Counted from the stretch's first letter, positions 25,980-35,877 are shown. The stretch: 64,000 bases of DNA from an uncultured Azospirillum sp. (GCA_900538765.1 UQAB01000003.1:1-64000), one strand, 5' to 3'. Translations and numbers: made by a program. The notes: generated by a model not told the origin, from the sequence alone.

Positions 25980-28517
25980 TTATTGTGTGTTTCCACCATT
26001 CAGGAACTGCATTAAGGACTTCACATCGCTGAAATCTTTGGCTTTCGTATCGCCTGATGTCGGAATCGACTTATTGACTTCCTGATTGTGTTTAACCAGT
26101 TCATCCTTAGTCTGGTTGTTGGCATCGCTTACGGACTTGTCGGTAGACTTATTTTCGTCATAGAAAGTTTTGTCTTCCATTTCCGTAGTGCCTCCTTTGG
26201 CAAAGTCGTTCAGCATTTCGGTTGTGTCGCTGTAGTCTTTGACGCCGTTAGCCAGAACTCTTTCTGTCGGAGCCGGAGTAGAACGGGTTTCAGCTGCAGG
26301 AGCAGGAGGAGTCGGTGTATCCTGGCCGGGCAAATCAGGAGCTTGTTCCCGTTCAACAAATTCAGGTGCATTCTCCCGTTCAATAAACTCAGGAGCAGCT
26401 TCTCTCTCAACAAATTCCGGAGCAGGCTCGACGGCAACGGAAACATGATCCGGTTTCGGTGTTGTCGGAAGCGGATCCGGTTGCGGAGCCGGATGAGAAA
26501 CAACCGGGGTTGGTGCTGGAGTAACCGGTATCGGCTGAGGCTCGGGTTTAAGCGGAGTCGGTTCAGGCTTGACCGGAACATTCTGATCGCAGTCACAAGG
26601 TTCGCAACAGTTGTCAATATATACCTGATCATGAGAACTGTAATCGTAATAATTGTTCTCGGTCGTGTAGTAATTGTTAACAATGTTGTTAACTACGCTC
26701 GGCGTCTGTGTGTCACCGGCAGCACCGTCAACACCTGTGCCGTGCGGAACCAAATCATAATGGTTGCGGGCTTCGGCAGCAAGGGCGAACAGGGCGATTG
26801 CGCCGGCAGCCTTAGCTGCAGCTTTGGCAACGTCATTTGCCGTGCCGTTTTTATAAGCGTCGTGAATATCAAGAACCTGCTTTGTTCCGACTGCCGTAGC
26901 ACCGGCAACAATCTTACCCGTTGACGCAAATTTAGTGAAAGAATCAGCCATGGTTGCGCCGGCAGAAGTTGCAACGTTATGCGCGGCAACCGCTGCGCCG
27001 ATACCGGCAGTAAAGATTGACGATACAGTGTATAAACCGGCCATAGCCGCGTCACCCTTATGAGCCTTGGCATATTGGCTCAGCGAAATGTTGCTGTTTT
27101 CAGTCTCTTTTTTATAAGCGTTAAAGAACGGCATTGCATGCTTGTTAAAGGTATAGTAAGCATAAATGCCCATTCCAACCGGACCGGTAGCACCGGCAAG
27201 GGTAGCCAGTCCCAAATCTGTTACAATGCCGCTGACGCCTCTGACAACAGCCTTAGCCTTGACATATTTCTGACCGAGTTTCTTTGTCAGTTTGCTGTCA
27301 ATCTTGCTCAAACGGTTGTTAATCGCGGCAACCGCCGGAATTTTACCGAATTGTTTTTCAATCTTATCAGTAACATTGGCAATTTTCTGGTTGGCAACGC
27401 TGAGAGCGCCGATGACATTGTCAATCTTGACCTCAATCTTGTTCTTTTTGCCGCCGGCCGTAAATTGATTGACCATTTCGCCAAATTCTTTGCGCATGGT
27501 TTTGGTGTCGCCGGATTTGGTTAATTCGGCAACGCGGTCGGCATTGATGATGGAAAATACCATCATGTCAATATTATTGCGGAACTGTTTGTTAAACTGT
27601 TCTTTGGTGATTTTGTCCTTGGAAGCCAGAAGTTCGGCCATTGTCTGAACTTTTGCCGTTTCGACGATTTCTTCGCGGACGTCTACAGAGTTGTTGTTTT
27701 CGTCTTTAACGTCCAACATATCCAGAGCATCGCGGCTGGAAGCGAATTCGTCCTCTTTTTCATCCAGTGGGTTGATGCTGTCGGCAAACAGAGCCATATG
27801 GGAATAATTGCGATTAAGCAAAGCCGCATTGGCATCTTCCGTCAAAACGTTTAACTCATAGTCTTCCTGTCCCGGAATAACGGGTTTGACGATATCTTCT
27901 TCTTTATTGTTATCAGTAGGAACAGTTGTATTTGGCGTTTCCTGAGCTGGTTTTTCTGCAGCCGGAATTTCTGCTTTAACCTGAGTTTCTTCCATTACGG
28001 AAGCTTCTTCTTTAGTCGGCATTTTGTCTTCTTCAACAGTTTTTTCTTCTGCTTTTTTGGCAGTTTCCATCTGTTTTTTGCTCGGAGCCAAAGTTGTGTT
28101 TTCTTTGCCTTCTTCAATCAAAAGGCGTCTATCTTCCGGTGTCAGGTCTTCCCATTTAATCCGGCCTTTGTAAACTTGCGAACTGTAATTTTCCAAAAAG
28201 TTGCGCTGAGCCTGAGTCATATATCCGAAATCAGCCAGTTTGGTATCAATGTTGTTCATCATATTTTTATATTCATCGGAAGATTTGTTTTCTTCCGGCG
28301 TAACGGTTTCAGCCACGTCTGCTGCAGCCAAAATTTCATCAAGACTCATACCAAACAGGGAATCCTGAATATTATTCAGTTTTTTGCGGGCCATAACCGT
28401 CAATCTTGTAAATTCTGCATAATCAGTTCCGCGCAGGGCTTCATGCGCTTCTTTGATTTGGGTAAAGCTTAAATCATCTCCCGAGATGACTAATCTTACT
28501 GCTTCTTTAACGTCCAT
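25980..28517 (-). CDS. giant protein of unknown function, proline-rich, with hydrophobic core (845 aa)
   Basis: No family recognised. The N-terminus (about 1-60) carries a motif, AVRL..GDDLSFTQI.E...L.G, also found inside its neighbour. A charged helical region and a Lys/Glu linker (150-215) follow. Residues about 420-590 form hydrophobic Ala/Gly-rich helices. Next come an Asn/Tyr-rich stretch (NNIVNNYYTTENNYYDY), a Cys cluster (CCEPCDC, about 636), a Pro-rich linker, and four short repeats of the type APEFVERE. There is no signal peptide. The ATG at 28517 has GGAG 9 nt upstream. It may insert into membranes or be secreted by a dedicated system; this is speculation. Confidence 0.85.
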   Translation of the reverse strand: MDVKEAVRLVISGDDLSFTQIKEAHEALRGTDYAEFTRLTVMARKKLNNIQDSLFGMSLDEILAAADVAETVTPEENKSSDEYKNMMNNIDTKLADFGYMTQAQRNFLENYSSQVYKGRIKWEDLTPEDRRLLIEEGKENTTLAPSKKQMETAKKAEEKTVEEDKMPTKEEASVMEETQVKAEIPAAEKPAQETPNTTVPTDNNKEEDIVKPVIPGQEDYELNVLTEDANAALLNRNYSHMALFADSINPLDEKEDEFASSRDALDMLDVKDENNNSVDVREEIVETAKVQTMAELLASKDKITKEQFNKQFRNNIDMMVFSIINADRVAELTKSGDTKTMRKEFGEMVNQFTAGGKKNKIEVKIDNVIGALSVANQKIANVTDKIEKQFGKIPAVAAINNRLSKIDSKLTKKLGQKYVKAKAVVRGVSGIVTDLGLATLAGATGPVGMGIYAYYTFNKHAMPFFNAYKKETENSNISLSQYAKAHKGDAAMAGLYTVSSIFTAGIGAAVAAHNVATSAGATMADSFTKFASTGKIVAGATAVGTKQVLDIHDAYKNGTANDVAKAAAKAAGAIALFALAAEARNHYDLVPHGTGVDGAAGDTQTPSVVNNIVNNYYTTENNYYDYSSHDQVYIDNCCEPCDCDQNVPVKPEPTPLKPEPQPIPVTPAPTPVVSHPAPQPDPLPTTPKPDHVSVAVEPAPEFVEREAAPEFIERENAPEFVEREQAPDLPGQDTPTPPAPAAETRSTPAPTERVLANGVKDYSDTTEMLNDFAKGGTTEMEDKTFYDENKSTDKSVSDANNQTKDELVKHNQEVNKSIPTSGDTKAKDFSDVKSLMQFLNGGNTQ

Positions 28518-28637
28518 TATCAATCACTCCATTGTGTTTTTTACTCAACTGCAAGCAATATATCACAAATTTTAGTTTATTGCAATACTAAAATTGTCAA
28601 ATTTGTCAATTTTTATTATTTTTTTATAATGATGAAA

Positions 28638-28662
28638 AAGCCGGGATAATTTCACCCGGCTT
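28638..28662 (-). terminator. terminator of the 1092-aa gene
   Basis: AAGCCGGG/CCCGGCTT hairpin followed on the minus strand by a short T run. It separates the two giant genes, indicating that they are independent units or only partly co-transcribed. Confidence 0.7.
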
Positions 28663-28677
28663 AATGAGGTTTTCGTC

Positions 28678-31600
28678 CTATCTTCCTTGATTCCTCAGGG
28701 AAATATTGGTTAACAAAGCTTTGGAAAAGCTTTTGTCGCTGTACATATCACCGACTCCGGCTACTCTGTCGTTGACAACTTCGTCAACTTTTGCCGCGTT
28801 ATAGTCGCCTTTTTTCAGAACTTTAAGCTCGGCTTGCATGGCCTCAATCTGCTCTTTCGGCATGCCGTCTTGTTCCATACGGTCAATCTGTGCGGAAAGT
28901 TCTTTCTGTGAAAGTTTAACCATTGAGTCTGTATATTTTCTCAAAGCCTTATCAGAAGCCCTGGCTGTTTTTTCGTAGTCAGGATCATTAGGATCCATTC
29001 TCTGCAGTTCAAGCTGTTTTTCATGATAAGCGTTGTAAGCGCTGTTGGCTTTTGCTTTGGCGATGGAAATCTTGCGGTCGTCATCGCCGTCCAGAGTGCG
29101 GGCAATTTCGCCTTCTCTCTGTTCTGTTGCGTTATAAACCTGGCGGGCATAATCGGTAGCCGCTTTTTCATCACCTTTTTCCATAAATTCAGTAAACTTA
29201 TCCAAATCGTTGTGAGCCATTTTTTCAGCCAGGGCAGGGTCGTCACAACCAATAGAGCGACGTTTTAAGAATTCTTCATACAAAGCCTTGTCGCTTTCCT
29301 GAATAACGTCTAAGTCAACACCGCCATCTCCTCTTTCTTTAAATTCAGGAGAGGATACTTTCGGCGTATTATCTTTTGAATCTTGTTCTTTCAATTCAGG
29401 AGATGTTTCTTCCGCTTCGGTCTTGGGGTGCTCGGGAGCAGGATCCGGTGCCGGTGTCGGCTGTTCTGGTGCCGGGTGTGCCGGTTCAGGTGTCGGTTCC
29501 GGAGACGGTGTAACATCTTCCGGGGCATGCGGCGGCGTAACCGGCGCAGCGCCCGTAACGCCGTCAACGGAATTATCGGGAGCCGGAGCGTGTTCGCCTA
29601 AAACATGAGCGGCTTCGGCAGCGGCCAACCCCATGGAGGCGCCGAGCAGGCCGCCCCAGAAAGCTTCTTTCGCCTTTTTCTTATCGCCATGAGCCAGATT
29701 GACCATGGCGGCAGCTGTACCGGAGGTAAATGCCAGGCCGGCGCGCAATGCCGTTTTAGGATTGGTAACGGCTTTTTTGAATCCGTCCCATAATGTTGCA
29801 CTGTCTATATTTTTAACTTTTTCCGTAATATCCGCAGCGGAGATTGCCGAAGCATTGCCGTGAATATTTGTGGCCATTTGCGTAACGCCGTCAATGATAT
29901 TACCGCCGTTGTGGATGGTGTGGTCCACAGCCTGTCCGACCAGACCGGCGGAGCTGATGCCGTGTGCCATAACATCGGCGCCGGCAAAGGCCGTAGAAAT
30001 CATTGCGCCGGCAACTGCCGTACCCAAAGCAATTGCTTCGGTTTTGTTTTTCTTCAGATAGGTAAAGAATCCCATATTGTTGGCTTTAGCCTTTTTGTCA
30101 ACGACCCTGAGGACTTTATTGGCCTTGTAAGCCGCCAATACAGCCAGGCCGACGCCGCCGGTTGTCATGCTGACAGCCGTACTCAGGGCGAAGTTTTTGG
30201 CGAAGCCCCACATTTTCGGATGAGATTTCATCAAACGCTGGTCAAAGTCTTTAACCTTTTGCCACATTTTCATAAACCCGGTTTTCTGAGCCAGTCGTTT
30301 GTTCAAGTTTTTCAGATTGTTTGACCGGTCATGCAGAACGGCGCCAAGGTTGGCGGCTTTGGCTTTAAAAGGCGCCGGTTTTACCGGAGCTTTGTCTGAA
30401 GCTTTTTGTGACTCTGTCAGAGCCAGTTCTTTTAAGCTTTCTGCACCTTTAACCAGAATTTCCTTGTCCTGTTCAGATAATTCGTTCCAGGTTGTTTCCT
30501 GATTAAATTCCTGGTTATTGCGGGCATAAATTTTGCCGAGATATTCTTTTTGTTTGTCAGTCAGCTGGACGGGATCTTCCGCCATATAATCAGTCTGCTG
30601 CTGTAGGCGGGCATCCAAAGACTTTTTATAATCGGCGCTTTTCTGTTCAAATTCAGCCAGAAGTTTGGCTCTTTCTTCCGCCGGCAGGTTCTCGTCTTTT
30701 AATTTATCGATTAATGCGGCGTTTTCCAACAGAAAAGACTGTCCCATTTCCGTAGAAATAATGCTGGTAATGCCTTCCTGCATTTTGCCGAGAACGGCTT
30801 TAGCCAGAGCTTCCTGTTTTTCTTCTGCTGAAAGCTTGGCAAATTCCGGATCTTTCATCAGTTCTGTCTGAGCCTCGTGGACCGCCAGGTCTGTCATGTC
30901 GCGCTTCAGATAAACATTGCTGACAAAATCAACATTCTTATCGGAATTGTCGATTTGCATTTCATCATAGAATTCTTCAACCTTGGCAAATCTCTTGTCA
31001 AGCAGCTCGCCGTTTTCATCTCTCGCCAGCGGATCGTAGCTTTGCAGAATTTCTTCAAGCGTATTGAAGTTTTCTTCAACCGTTTCTCGGGAAGCGGAGG
31101 TTATTTCCGTAATTTTGTTTTCTTCATCATACTGTTTGTAAAAACCATTGATTTTGTCATGAAGGATTTTGTTACGTGGAGCCTGATCCTGATTTTCTTT
31201 CGATTCGTCGTTTATGCGCAGCCAGGCGTCAAGTTCTGCGGCATTTTCGGCATCAATAACAAAGTCTTCGGCAGAGGCTTCCTCTGTCTTTGCTTCTGAA
31301 AAACCGCGCAAACGGTTCAGAGCGTTGGCTTCCGGAGAATTGTCCGCTGCCTCGGCGCCTTCCAGAACGGCATACATTTCTTCTATCTGGTCGAAAGTCA
31401 GGCTGTTTAAATCGCCGTTCGCCAGACGAACAGCCTGCTCAACGGTCATAATTTCCTGAGGCTGCCCATTTGACGGAGTATTGGCTTCCTGTTCTGATCC
31501 GGCCTGGTTAGTGTTGGCATCATTATTAGGCTGATTATTATTTTCTCCGTCATTGCCGTTATTGGTTGCGGGTTGAACGTTATCTTCTGTTCCTGTTTGT

Positions 31601-31956
31601 TCTTTTGCGGCTTCTTCTTTGTTTCCGTGTGTCACACTGTAAGACAAATCCAAGTCACTGGTGTCATGTGTCTGCTGATAAATTCCATGCAGGCGGGTAA
31701 TGTCTTCTGCACTCAGGTCTGGATGAGCTTCAACCCAATCTCTGAAATCGCTTTGCTGTGTTTCGCCTTTGCGTCGCATTTCCGAATAGGCCAATTCTAT
31801 ATCCTGAATTTCTCCTGTCTCTTTGTAAGCACTTTCCAAACGGCTCAACTGTTCGGGCGTTAAATCGTCATGAACATTCGCCCATGCTTTGAACTCTTCT
31901 TGCATCAAATCATTAAGCATATCACCGTGAGTTTGTCTTTGATCATTATCAGCCAT
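28678..31956 (-). CDS. giant protein of unknown function, related in plan to its neighbour (1092 aa)
   Basis: No family recognised. The N-terminus has two copies of a roughly 45-residue helical unit (F..W...H.DL..E.L.RL...Y..T..I.D..L.YS). Then come an Asn/Gln-rich linker (about 115-165), the shared motif EQAVRLANGDLNSLTFDQI, long charged coiled-coil-like helices to about 560, hydrophobic Ala/Gly helices (about 590-790), a Pro/Glu linker with PEPTPEP, and a charged C-terminal helical domain. No signal peptide is present. GAGGAG lies 8 nt before the ATG. The plan matches the 845-aa neighbour, so the two are probably ancient paralogs. Membrane-active or secreted-effector roles are possible but unsupported. 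Confidence 0.85.
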   Translation of the reverse strand: MADNDQRQTHGDMLNDLMQEEFKAWANVHDDLTPEQLSRLESAYKETGEIQDIELAYSEMRRKGETQQSDFRDWVEAHPDLSAEDITRLHGIYQQTHDTSDLDLSYSVTHGNKEEAAKEQTGTEDNVQPATNNGNDGENNNQPNNDANTNQAGSEQEANTPSNGQPQEIMTVEQAVRLANGDLNSLTFDQIEEMYAVLEGAEAADNSPEANALNRLRGFSEAKTEEASAEDFVIDAENAAELDAWLRINDESKENQDQAPRNKILHDKINGFYKQYDEENKITEITSASRETVEENFNTLEEILQSYDPLARDENGELLDKRFAKVEEFYDEMQIDNSDKNVDFVSNVYLKRDMTDLAVHEAQTELMKDPEFAKLSAEEKQEALAKAVLGKMQEGITSIISTEMGQSFLLENAALIDKLKDENLPAEERAKLLAEFEQKSADYKKSLDARLQQQTDYMAEDPVQLTDKQKEYLGKIYARNNQEFNQETTWNELSEQDKEILVKGAESLKELALTESQKASDKAPVKPAPFKAKAANLGAVLHDRSNNLKNLNKRLAQKTGFMKMWQKVKDFDQRLMKSHPKMWGFAKNFALSTAVSMTTGGVGLAVLAAYKANKVLRVVDKKAKANNMGFFTYLKKNKTEAIALGTAVAGAMISTAFAGADVMAHGISSAGLVGQAVDHTIHNGGNIIDGVTQMATNIHGNASAISAADITEKVKNIDSATLWDGFKKAVTNPKTALRAGLAFTSGTAAAMVNLAHGDKKKAKEAFWGGLLGASMGLAAAEAAHVLGEHAPAPDNSVDGVTGAAPVTPPHAPEDVTPSPEPTPEPAHPAPEQPTPAPDPAPEHPKTEAEETSPELKEQDSKDNTPKVSSPEFKERGDGGVDLDVIQESDKALYEEFLKRRSIGCDDPALAEKMAHNDLDKFTEFMEKGDEKAATDYARQVYNATEQREGEIARTLDGDDDRKISIAKAKANSAYNAYHEKQLELQRMDPNDPDYEKTARASDKALRKYTDSMVKLSQKELSAQIDRMEQDGMPKEQIEAMQAELKVLKKGDYNAAKVDEVVNDRVAGVGDMYSDKSFSKALLTNISLRNQGR

Positions 31957-32152
31957 TTTTCTAACTCCTCGACAGAATGTGTATATATATAAGCATATAT
32001 TAGCGCAAGTTTAGATAAAATTCAATATATTTTGTCAAAAATCCGCTATTTTTCACATTTCTGTAATAATTAATTTAAATTTTTCTATACCTTAGCATGA
32101 AATGGTTAAATTTTACTATACACATACGCAAAGCTACATGGCAAAATAAAAG

Positions 32153-32172
32153 CGGCATATTTCTATGCCGCC
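32153..32172 (-). terminator. terminator after the 113-aa gene
   Basis: GCGGCATA/TATGCCGC, loop of four, followed on the minus strand by TTTTATTTT. The 236-nt gap around it also holds the AT-rich upstream region of the 1092-aa gene; nothing else was seen there. Confidence 0.85.
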
Positions 32173-32192
32173 GTTTCTGCCAAATAAAAAAT

Positions 32193-32534
32193 TTAGTCTG
32201 AAATTTGTGTCGTTGTGTCTATAACCATATTTCCGTTGGTCGTCATGGCCGGAGCTGGAACCGGAACGACTTCCTGCACGTCAATGTCAGTTTCCGTTTC
32301 CATTTGCGGAGTAAGAGCGTCTTCTACCGGTTCTACTTCAACACCGGGATTATCCTGCAACGGTTTCATGTCAGAGTTGTTATAGCCGCCGATATTGCTG
32401 GGAACCATACGCTGTTGTTCCGTAATCGTTACGTCTGCATCTGCCGGTGCTTCTACCTGAACCATATTCTGTGCCTGCGCCTCAATGGTTAATGCCAGAC
32501 AGGAAATTCCCAGCATCATTAAAAATTTTTTCAT
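32193..32534 (-). CDS. small secreted acidic protein, unknown
   Basis: The 113-residue precursor has a clear signal peptide (MKKFLMMLGISCLALTIEAQA, cleavage near AQA-QN). The mature part is acidic and low in complexity (Val, Pro, Glu, Thr), probably disordered, without cysteines. No family recognised. It is a single-gene unit with its own terminator. Confidence 0.72.
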   Translation of the reverse strand: MKKFLMMLGISCLALTIEAQAQNMVQVEAPADADVTITEQQRMVPSNIGGYNNSDMKPLQDNPGVEVEPVEDALTPQMETETDIDVQEVVPVPAPAMTTNGNMVIDTTTQISD

Positions 32535-32620
32535 ATTATATCCTTCCGGTTAAAATAAACTTCCTCTTTAGATATAATCATGATGTGGCGCTCTTTCAAC
32601 GGTAAAGATTATTAAAAAAA

Positions 32621-32641
32621 GGTTCTGAAAGCTTCAGAACC
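32621..32641 (-). terminator. terminator of the DUF1189-like gene
   Basis: GGTTCTGAA/TTCAGAACC with a three-base loop, followed on the minus strand by seven T. Confidence 0.88.
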
Positions 32642-32650
32642 CTGATAATT

Positions 32651-33394
32651 TTATTTGTCTGCACCGGCATCCGGCGGTAATATTTCAATATTTTCATCCC
32701 TGCTTGACATGAAAACAGCTTGAAGCGCTGCCATAATAACCAGTCCGGTAAAGAAAGAAATTGTAACGCCGGCAAACTTCAAAATAAAGGAGCCAATCTG
32801 ATAAATGATAAGAACAACCGCCGATAATCTCATGCGCTGTTCAAAAACAAGAGGCTTTTTGACAATGGCTGAAACGATATGGGAAACAAAGCTGAGCAGC
32901 ATTGTATAAAGAAGCAGCCAAAACAAGACAACGAAAAATGTGATGACAAAAACGTAAGCTGAAGCATAAGCATTGTAGTTTTTGATATCGTCCGTGTAAT
33001 CTCTTTTTTCAATGGTAAGCGCTTCGGGATAGTCATAAATTTCGGTCTTACGGTCAGACTTGACGTAAATTTTGCTGCGGCTGAGATAAACGCCGGTACC
33101 AAGACTGGCGGTATTAATGGAATCTGTGCGCGTATCAATAATCAGTGGCAGTTGCATATTGTCGTCGAAGACAAATGCATCCCGGATAAGTTGCTTCTCG
33201 GGACTGACAATAACGCCGTTTTCTATTTTTATCTCGCCGATTCTTGTCGGGACAACACCTATCTTTTCCGCAGCAACATTATAAATGATGCTGAAGAAAA
33301 TTGTAATGACAATCGTCAGTATCAGAGATAGAATTGCCAGATATTTTGCGGCAATGCCTTTTCCGTTCAGGATGTAGTTTCTAATTTTGTTCAT
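32651..33394 (-). CDS. DUF1189-like inner-membrane protein
   Basis: The 247-residue protein has one N-terminal helix (about 18-42), a periplasmic domain of about 100 residues (PEKQLIRDAFVFDDNMQLPLIID, then YPEAL), and a C-terminal group of three or four helices (about 145-235). This order, and a YPEA-like motif before the second helix group, match DUF1189 proteins, whose role is unknown. It follows the CNNM gene by about 40 nt on the same strand. Confidence 0.7.
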   Translation of the reverse strand: MNKIRNYILNGKGIAAKYLAILSLILTIVITIFFSIIYNVAAEKIGVVPTRIGEIKIENGVIVSPEKQLIRDAFVFDDNMQLPLIIDTRTDSINTASLGTGVYLSRSKIYVKSDRKTEIYDYPEALTIEKRDYTDDIKNYNAYASAYVFVITFFVVLFWLLLYTMLLSFVSHIVSAIVKKPLVFEQRMRLSAVVLIIYQIGSFILKFAGVTISFFTGLVIMAALQAVFMSSRDENIEILPPDAGADK

Positions 33395-33434
33395 ATCTTT
33401 TTCCCAAAAGTTTGGTTAACAAATTTGCATATAA

Positions 33435-34775
33435 TTAAAGGACAACACACTCAGGGTGAGGAACATCTTCCTTGACGTGTGCCCGAATACGGGTAATACG
33501 CATCTTTCTGGCGTCTTTAATTTCATATTCGCAGTATTCGTCTTCAACCTTGTCGCCGACTTTCGGTTCTCGTCCGAGAAGTCCGAAGACATAGCCGCCG
33601 ATAGTGCTTTCTTCATGCTCGCACAGTGGCAGCCCCATACATTCAAATGCATCTTCAATCAGGATAACGCCATCAAATTCACAGGTGTTGTCGTCAATTT
33701 TTTTCATCGGCTCTTCCGTAACGGCGTCGTGTTCGTCTTTGATATCGCCGACCAGTTCTTCCAAAATGTCTTCCATTGAAAGCATGCCGGCCGTTCCGCC
33801 ATATTCGTCAACGACAATCGCGACATGAATATGTCTGCCCATCATCAGATGCAGAACTTCGGAAATTGATTTATTTTCGGGGACGAACAAAATCTGGCGT
33901 TTGATTTTACTTAAAAGTTCTTTGCCCGGCTTTTCAATCGTATTTTCCAACAAATCGCGAATGTGAATCATGCCGATAATGTTGTCTTTGTCCCGATCGC
34001 AAAGCGGATATCTAGTGTGTTTGGTACCGCGGACAAAATTCATGACCTGTTCATAACTGTCATTGAGATACAGACATTTCATGTCCTGTCTTGGAATCAT
34101 GATTTCGTGAGCGAAAATTTCCGAAAAATCGATAGCGTTTTGAATAATTTCGCTTTCCGTATCGTCAATAACGCCGCCTTGCTTGGAAGCGTTGACGATA
34201 AGTTTGATTTCTTCTTCAGAGTGAGCCAAATCATTTTCTGATGATGGCGTAACACCCATTAATTTCAAAAAGAAAATAGTCAAATGGTCAAACACCCAGA
34301 TGAATGGGTAGAAAGTACGTTTAAACAAATACAGGGGATAAGCAATAATCAAAACGAAAGATTCTGTTTTCTGAATAGCCAGAGATTTCGGAATAAGCTC
34401 GCCTAAAACAACGTGCATCAAAGTAATAAAGCTGAAAGCCACGCCAAAACTGATAGAATGCAGCAAAACCGGGTTATCGGCAAAAAAGTCGCCGAGCATC
34501 GCTTCCAGTAGTTTGGAAACGGCAGGCTCGCCAATCCAGCCCAAACCAAGGGAGGCGAGGGTGATACCCAGTTGAATGGCGCTGAGATAAGTGTCCATTT
34601 TATGGTGGATTTTCAGGGCAATCTGCGCTCTTTTATTACCGGAGTGGGCCAGCTCTTCAAGCTTGGTTCTCCGCATTTTGACAATTGAAAATTCTGAAAC
34701 GACGAAAAAAGCGTTAGCCAATACCAAAAGTAACACTAACAACAGGTTAACAACGTACACAAATGTGGGACTCAT
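33435..34775 (-). CDS. CNNM/TlyC-family transporter with CBS pair and CorC/HlyC domain
   Basis: The 446-residue protein has the DUF21 membrane domain (about 1-200, three or four helices), a CBS pair (about 220-345, including IPRQDMKCLYLN and VVDEYGGTAGMLSMEDILEELVGDI) and the C-terminal CorC/HlyC domain. Members are linked to Mg2+ or Co2+ efflux or resistance; the older 'hemolysin' name is misleading. The direction of transport cannot be read from sequence. Confidence 0.9.
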   Translation of the reverse strand: MSPTFVYVVNLLLVLLLVLANAFFVVSEFSIVKMRRTKLEELAHSGNKRAQIALKIHHKMDTYLSAIQLGITLASLGLGWIGEPAVSKLLEAMLGDFFADNPVLLHSISFGVAFSFITLMHVVLGELIPKSLAIQKTESFVLIIAYPLYLFKRTFYPFIWVFDHLTIFFLKLMGVTPSSENDLAHSEEEIKLIVNASKQGGVIDDTESEIIQNAIDFSEIFAHEIMIPRQDMKCLYLNDSYEQVMNFVRGTKHTRYPLCDRDKDNIIGMIHIRDLLENTIEKPGKELLSKIKRQILFVPENKSISEVLHLMMGRHIHVAIVVDEYGGTAGMLSMEDILEELVGDIKDEHDAVTEEPMKKIDDNTCEFDGVILIEDAFECMGLPLCEHEESTIGGYVFGLLGREPKVGDKVEDEYCEYEIKDARKMRITRIRAHVKEDVPHPECVVL

Positions 34776-34934
34776 AGTCGAAAAATATACCTTATAAAAT
34801 TAAATAATTGTCACTTATAACATAGTTTATTTTAAAATTCATTAACTTATTAAAAAAATTTAGAAATTTATTTATTGCATGGAAGAAAGAATGAGCTAAA
34901 ATAAACAAAACAACTTTTTAAAACGAGGAATATC

Positions 34935-35843
34935 ATGAACATATATGTTTGTTCTCCAGCCTTTTCAGCGGATGCTCTGAAGCTTTTTGACAGCAGACAC
35001 CATGTTGACGTCCGTACCGCACCGGAGCTTCCGGATGAACGGGAGCTTTGCGAATTGATAAAAAAGTACGATATCTTGGTTGTTACTCTGAAAATGAAAG
35101 TTTCCAAAGCCGTTTATGAGGCAGCGGCCGGACAGAAAAAGGTTATTGCTACCTTGTCTTTGGGAACGGATCATATTGCCAAAGAGTTTTTTGATGATCC
35201 GAACATGACGGTTATTCGCGGAGAACGGGCCAATGCCGTTTCCACGGCGGAGCATACCATGGCGCTGGTTTTTGCTTTGGCTAAAATGCTGGTTCCGTCA
35301 ATGAAGGCCATGGCCGCAGATGACCGGCGGATTTTTCATCCCATGGAACTGTGCGGTAAAACGCTGGGGGTTATCGGCGCCGGAAAAATCGGTTCTATTG
35401 TTATGGATATGGCGGAGAAGTTTGGTATGAAAGTTGTCTGCAATACGGCGCATCCCGAAAAACACGCCGATTTGGGCGTAAAGTTTGTTTCATTGCCTGA
35501 ACTGCTGGCTTCCAGTGATGTTGTCAGCGTGCATACGCCTTTGACCGAAACAACGCGCGGACTGTTAAATGCCGAAAATCTGGCTTTGCTGAAACCCGGC
35601 GCCATTTTGGTAAATGCTTCCCGCATGGGCGTTACTGATAAGCAGGCTTTGATAGATTTGGTTAAGCAGAATAAAATTGCCGGGCTGGGAATGGATATTG
35701 ACTATGTTGAACGGGATATTGTCGATGCGTTAAAAGAATATGACAACGTTATCATGACGCCGCATATTGCCTGTATGACGACAGAAGCGTTGAACAATAT
35801 GGACATTGAAGTAACGCAATTTTTGCTTAAAGCGATAAATTAA
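34935..35843 (+). CDS. D-2-hydroxyacid dehydrogenase (NAD-dependent)
   Basis: The 302-residue enzyme has the Rossmann motif GAGKIGSIVMDMAEKFGM (about 141-158) and the catalytic set Arg in NASRMG (about 234), Glu in YVERD, and His in TPHIA (about 280). It oxidises or reduces 2-hydroxy/2-keto acids; the substrate (glycerate, lactate, phosphoglycerate or other) is undetermined. It is monocistronic, with AACGAGGA before the ATG, and ends at a bidirectional terminator. Confidence 0.88.
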   Translation: MNIYVCSPAFSADALKLFDSRHHVDVRTAPELPDERELCELIKKYDILVVTLKMKVSKAVYEAAAGQKKVIATLSLGTDHIAKEFFDDPNMTVIRGERANAVSTAEHTMALVFALAKMLVPSMKAMAADDRRIFHPMELCGKTLGVIGAGKIGSIVMDMAEKFGMKVVCNTAHPEKHADLGVKFVSLPELLASSDVVSVHTPLTETTRGLLNAENLALLKPGAILVNASRMGVTDKQALIDLVKQNKIAGLGMDIDYVERDIVDALKEYDNVIMTPHIACMTTEALNNMDIEVTQFLLKAIN

Positions 35844-35849
35844 ATGAGA

Positions 35850-35877
35850 AGAAACGCCGGTTAATCCCGGCGTTTCT
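35850..35877. terminator. bidirectional terminator
   Basis: AGAAACGCCGG and CCGGCGTTTCT form a perfect 11-bp stem between the dehydrogenase gene and the convergent 87-aa gene. Confidence 0.88.
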
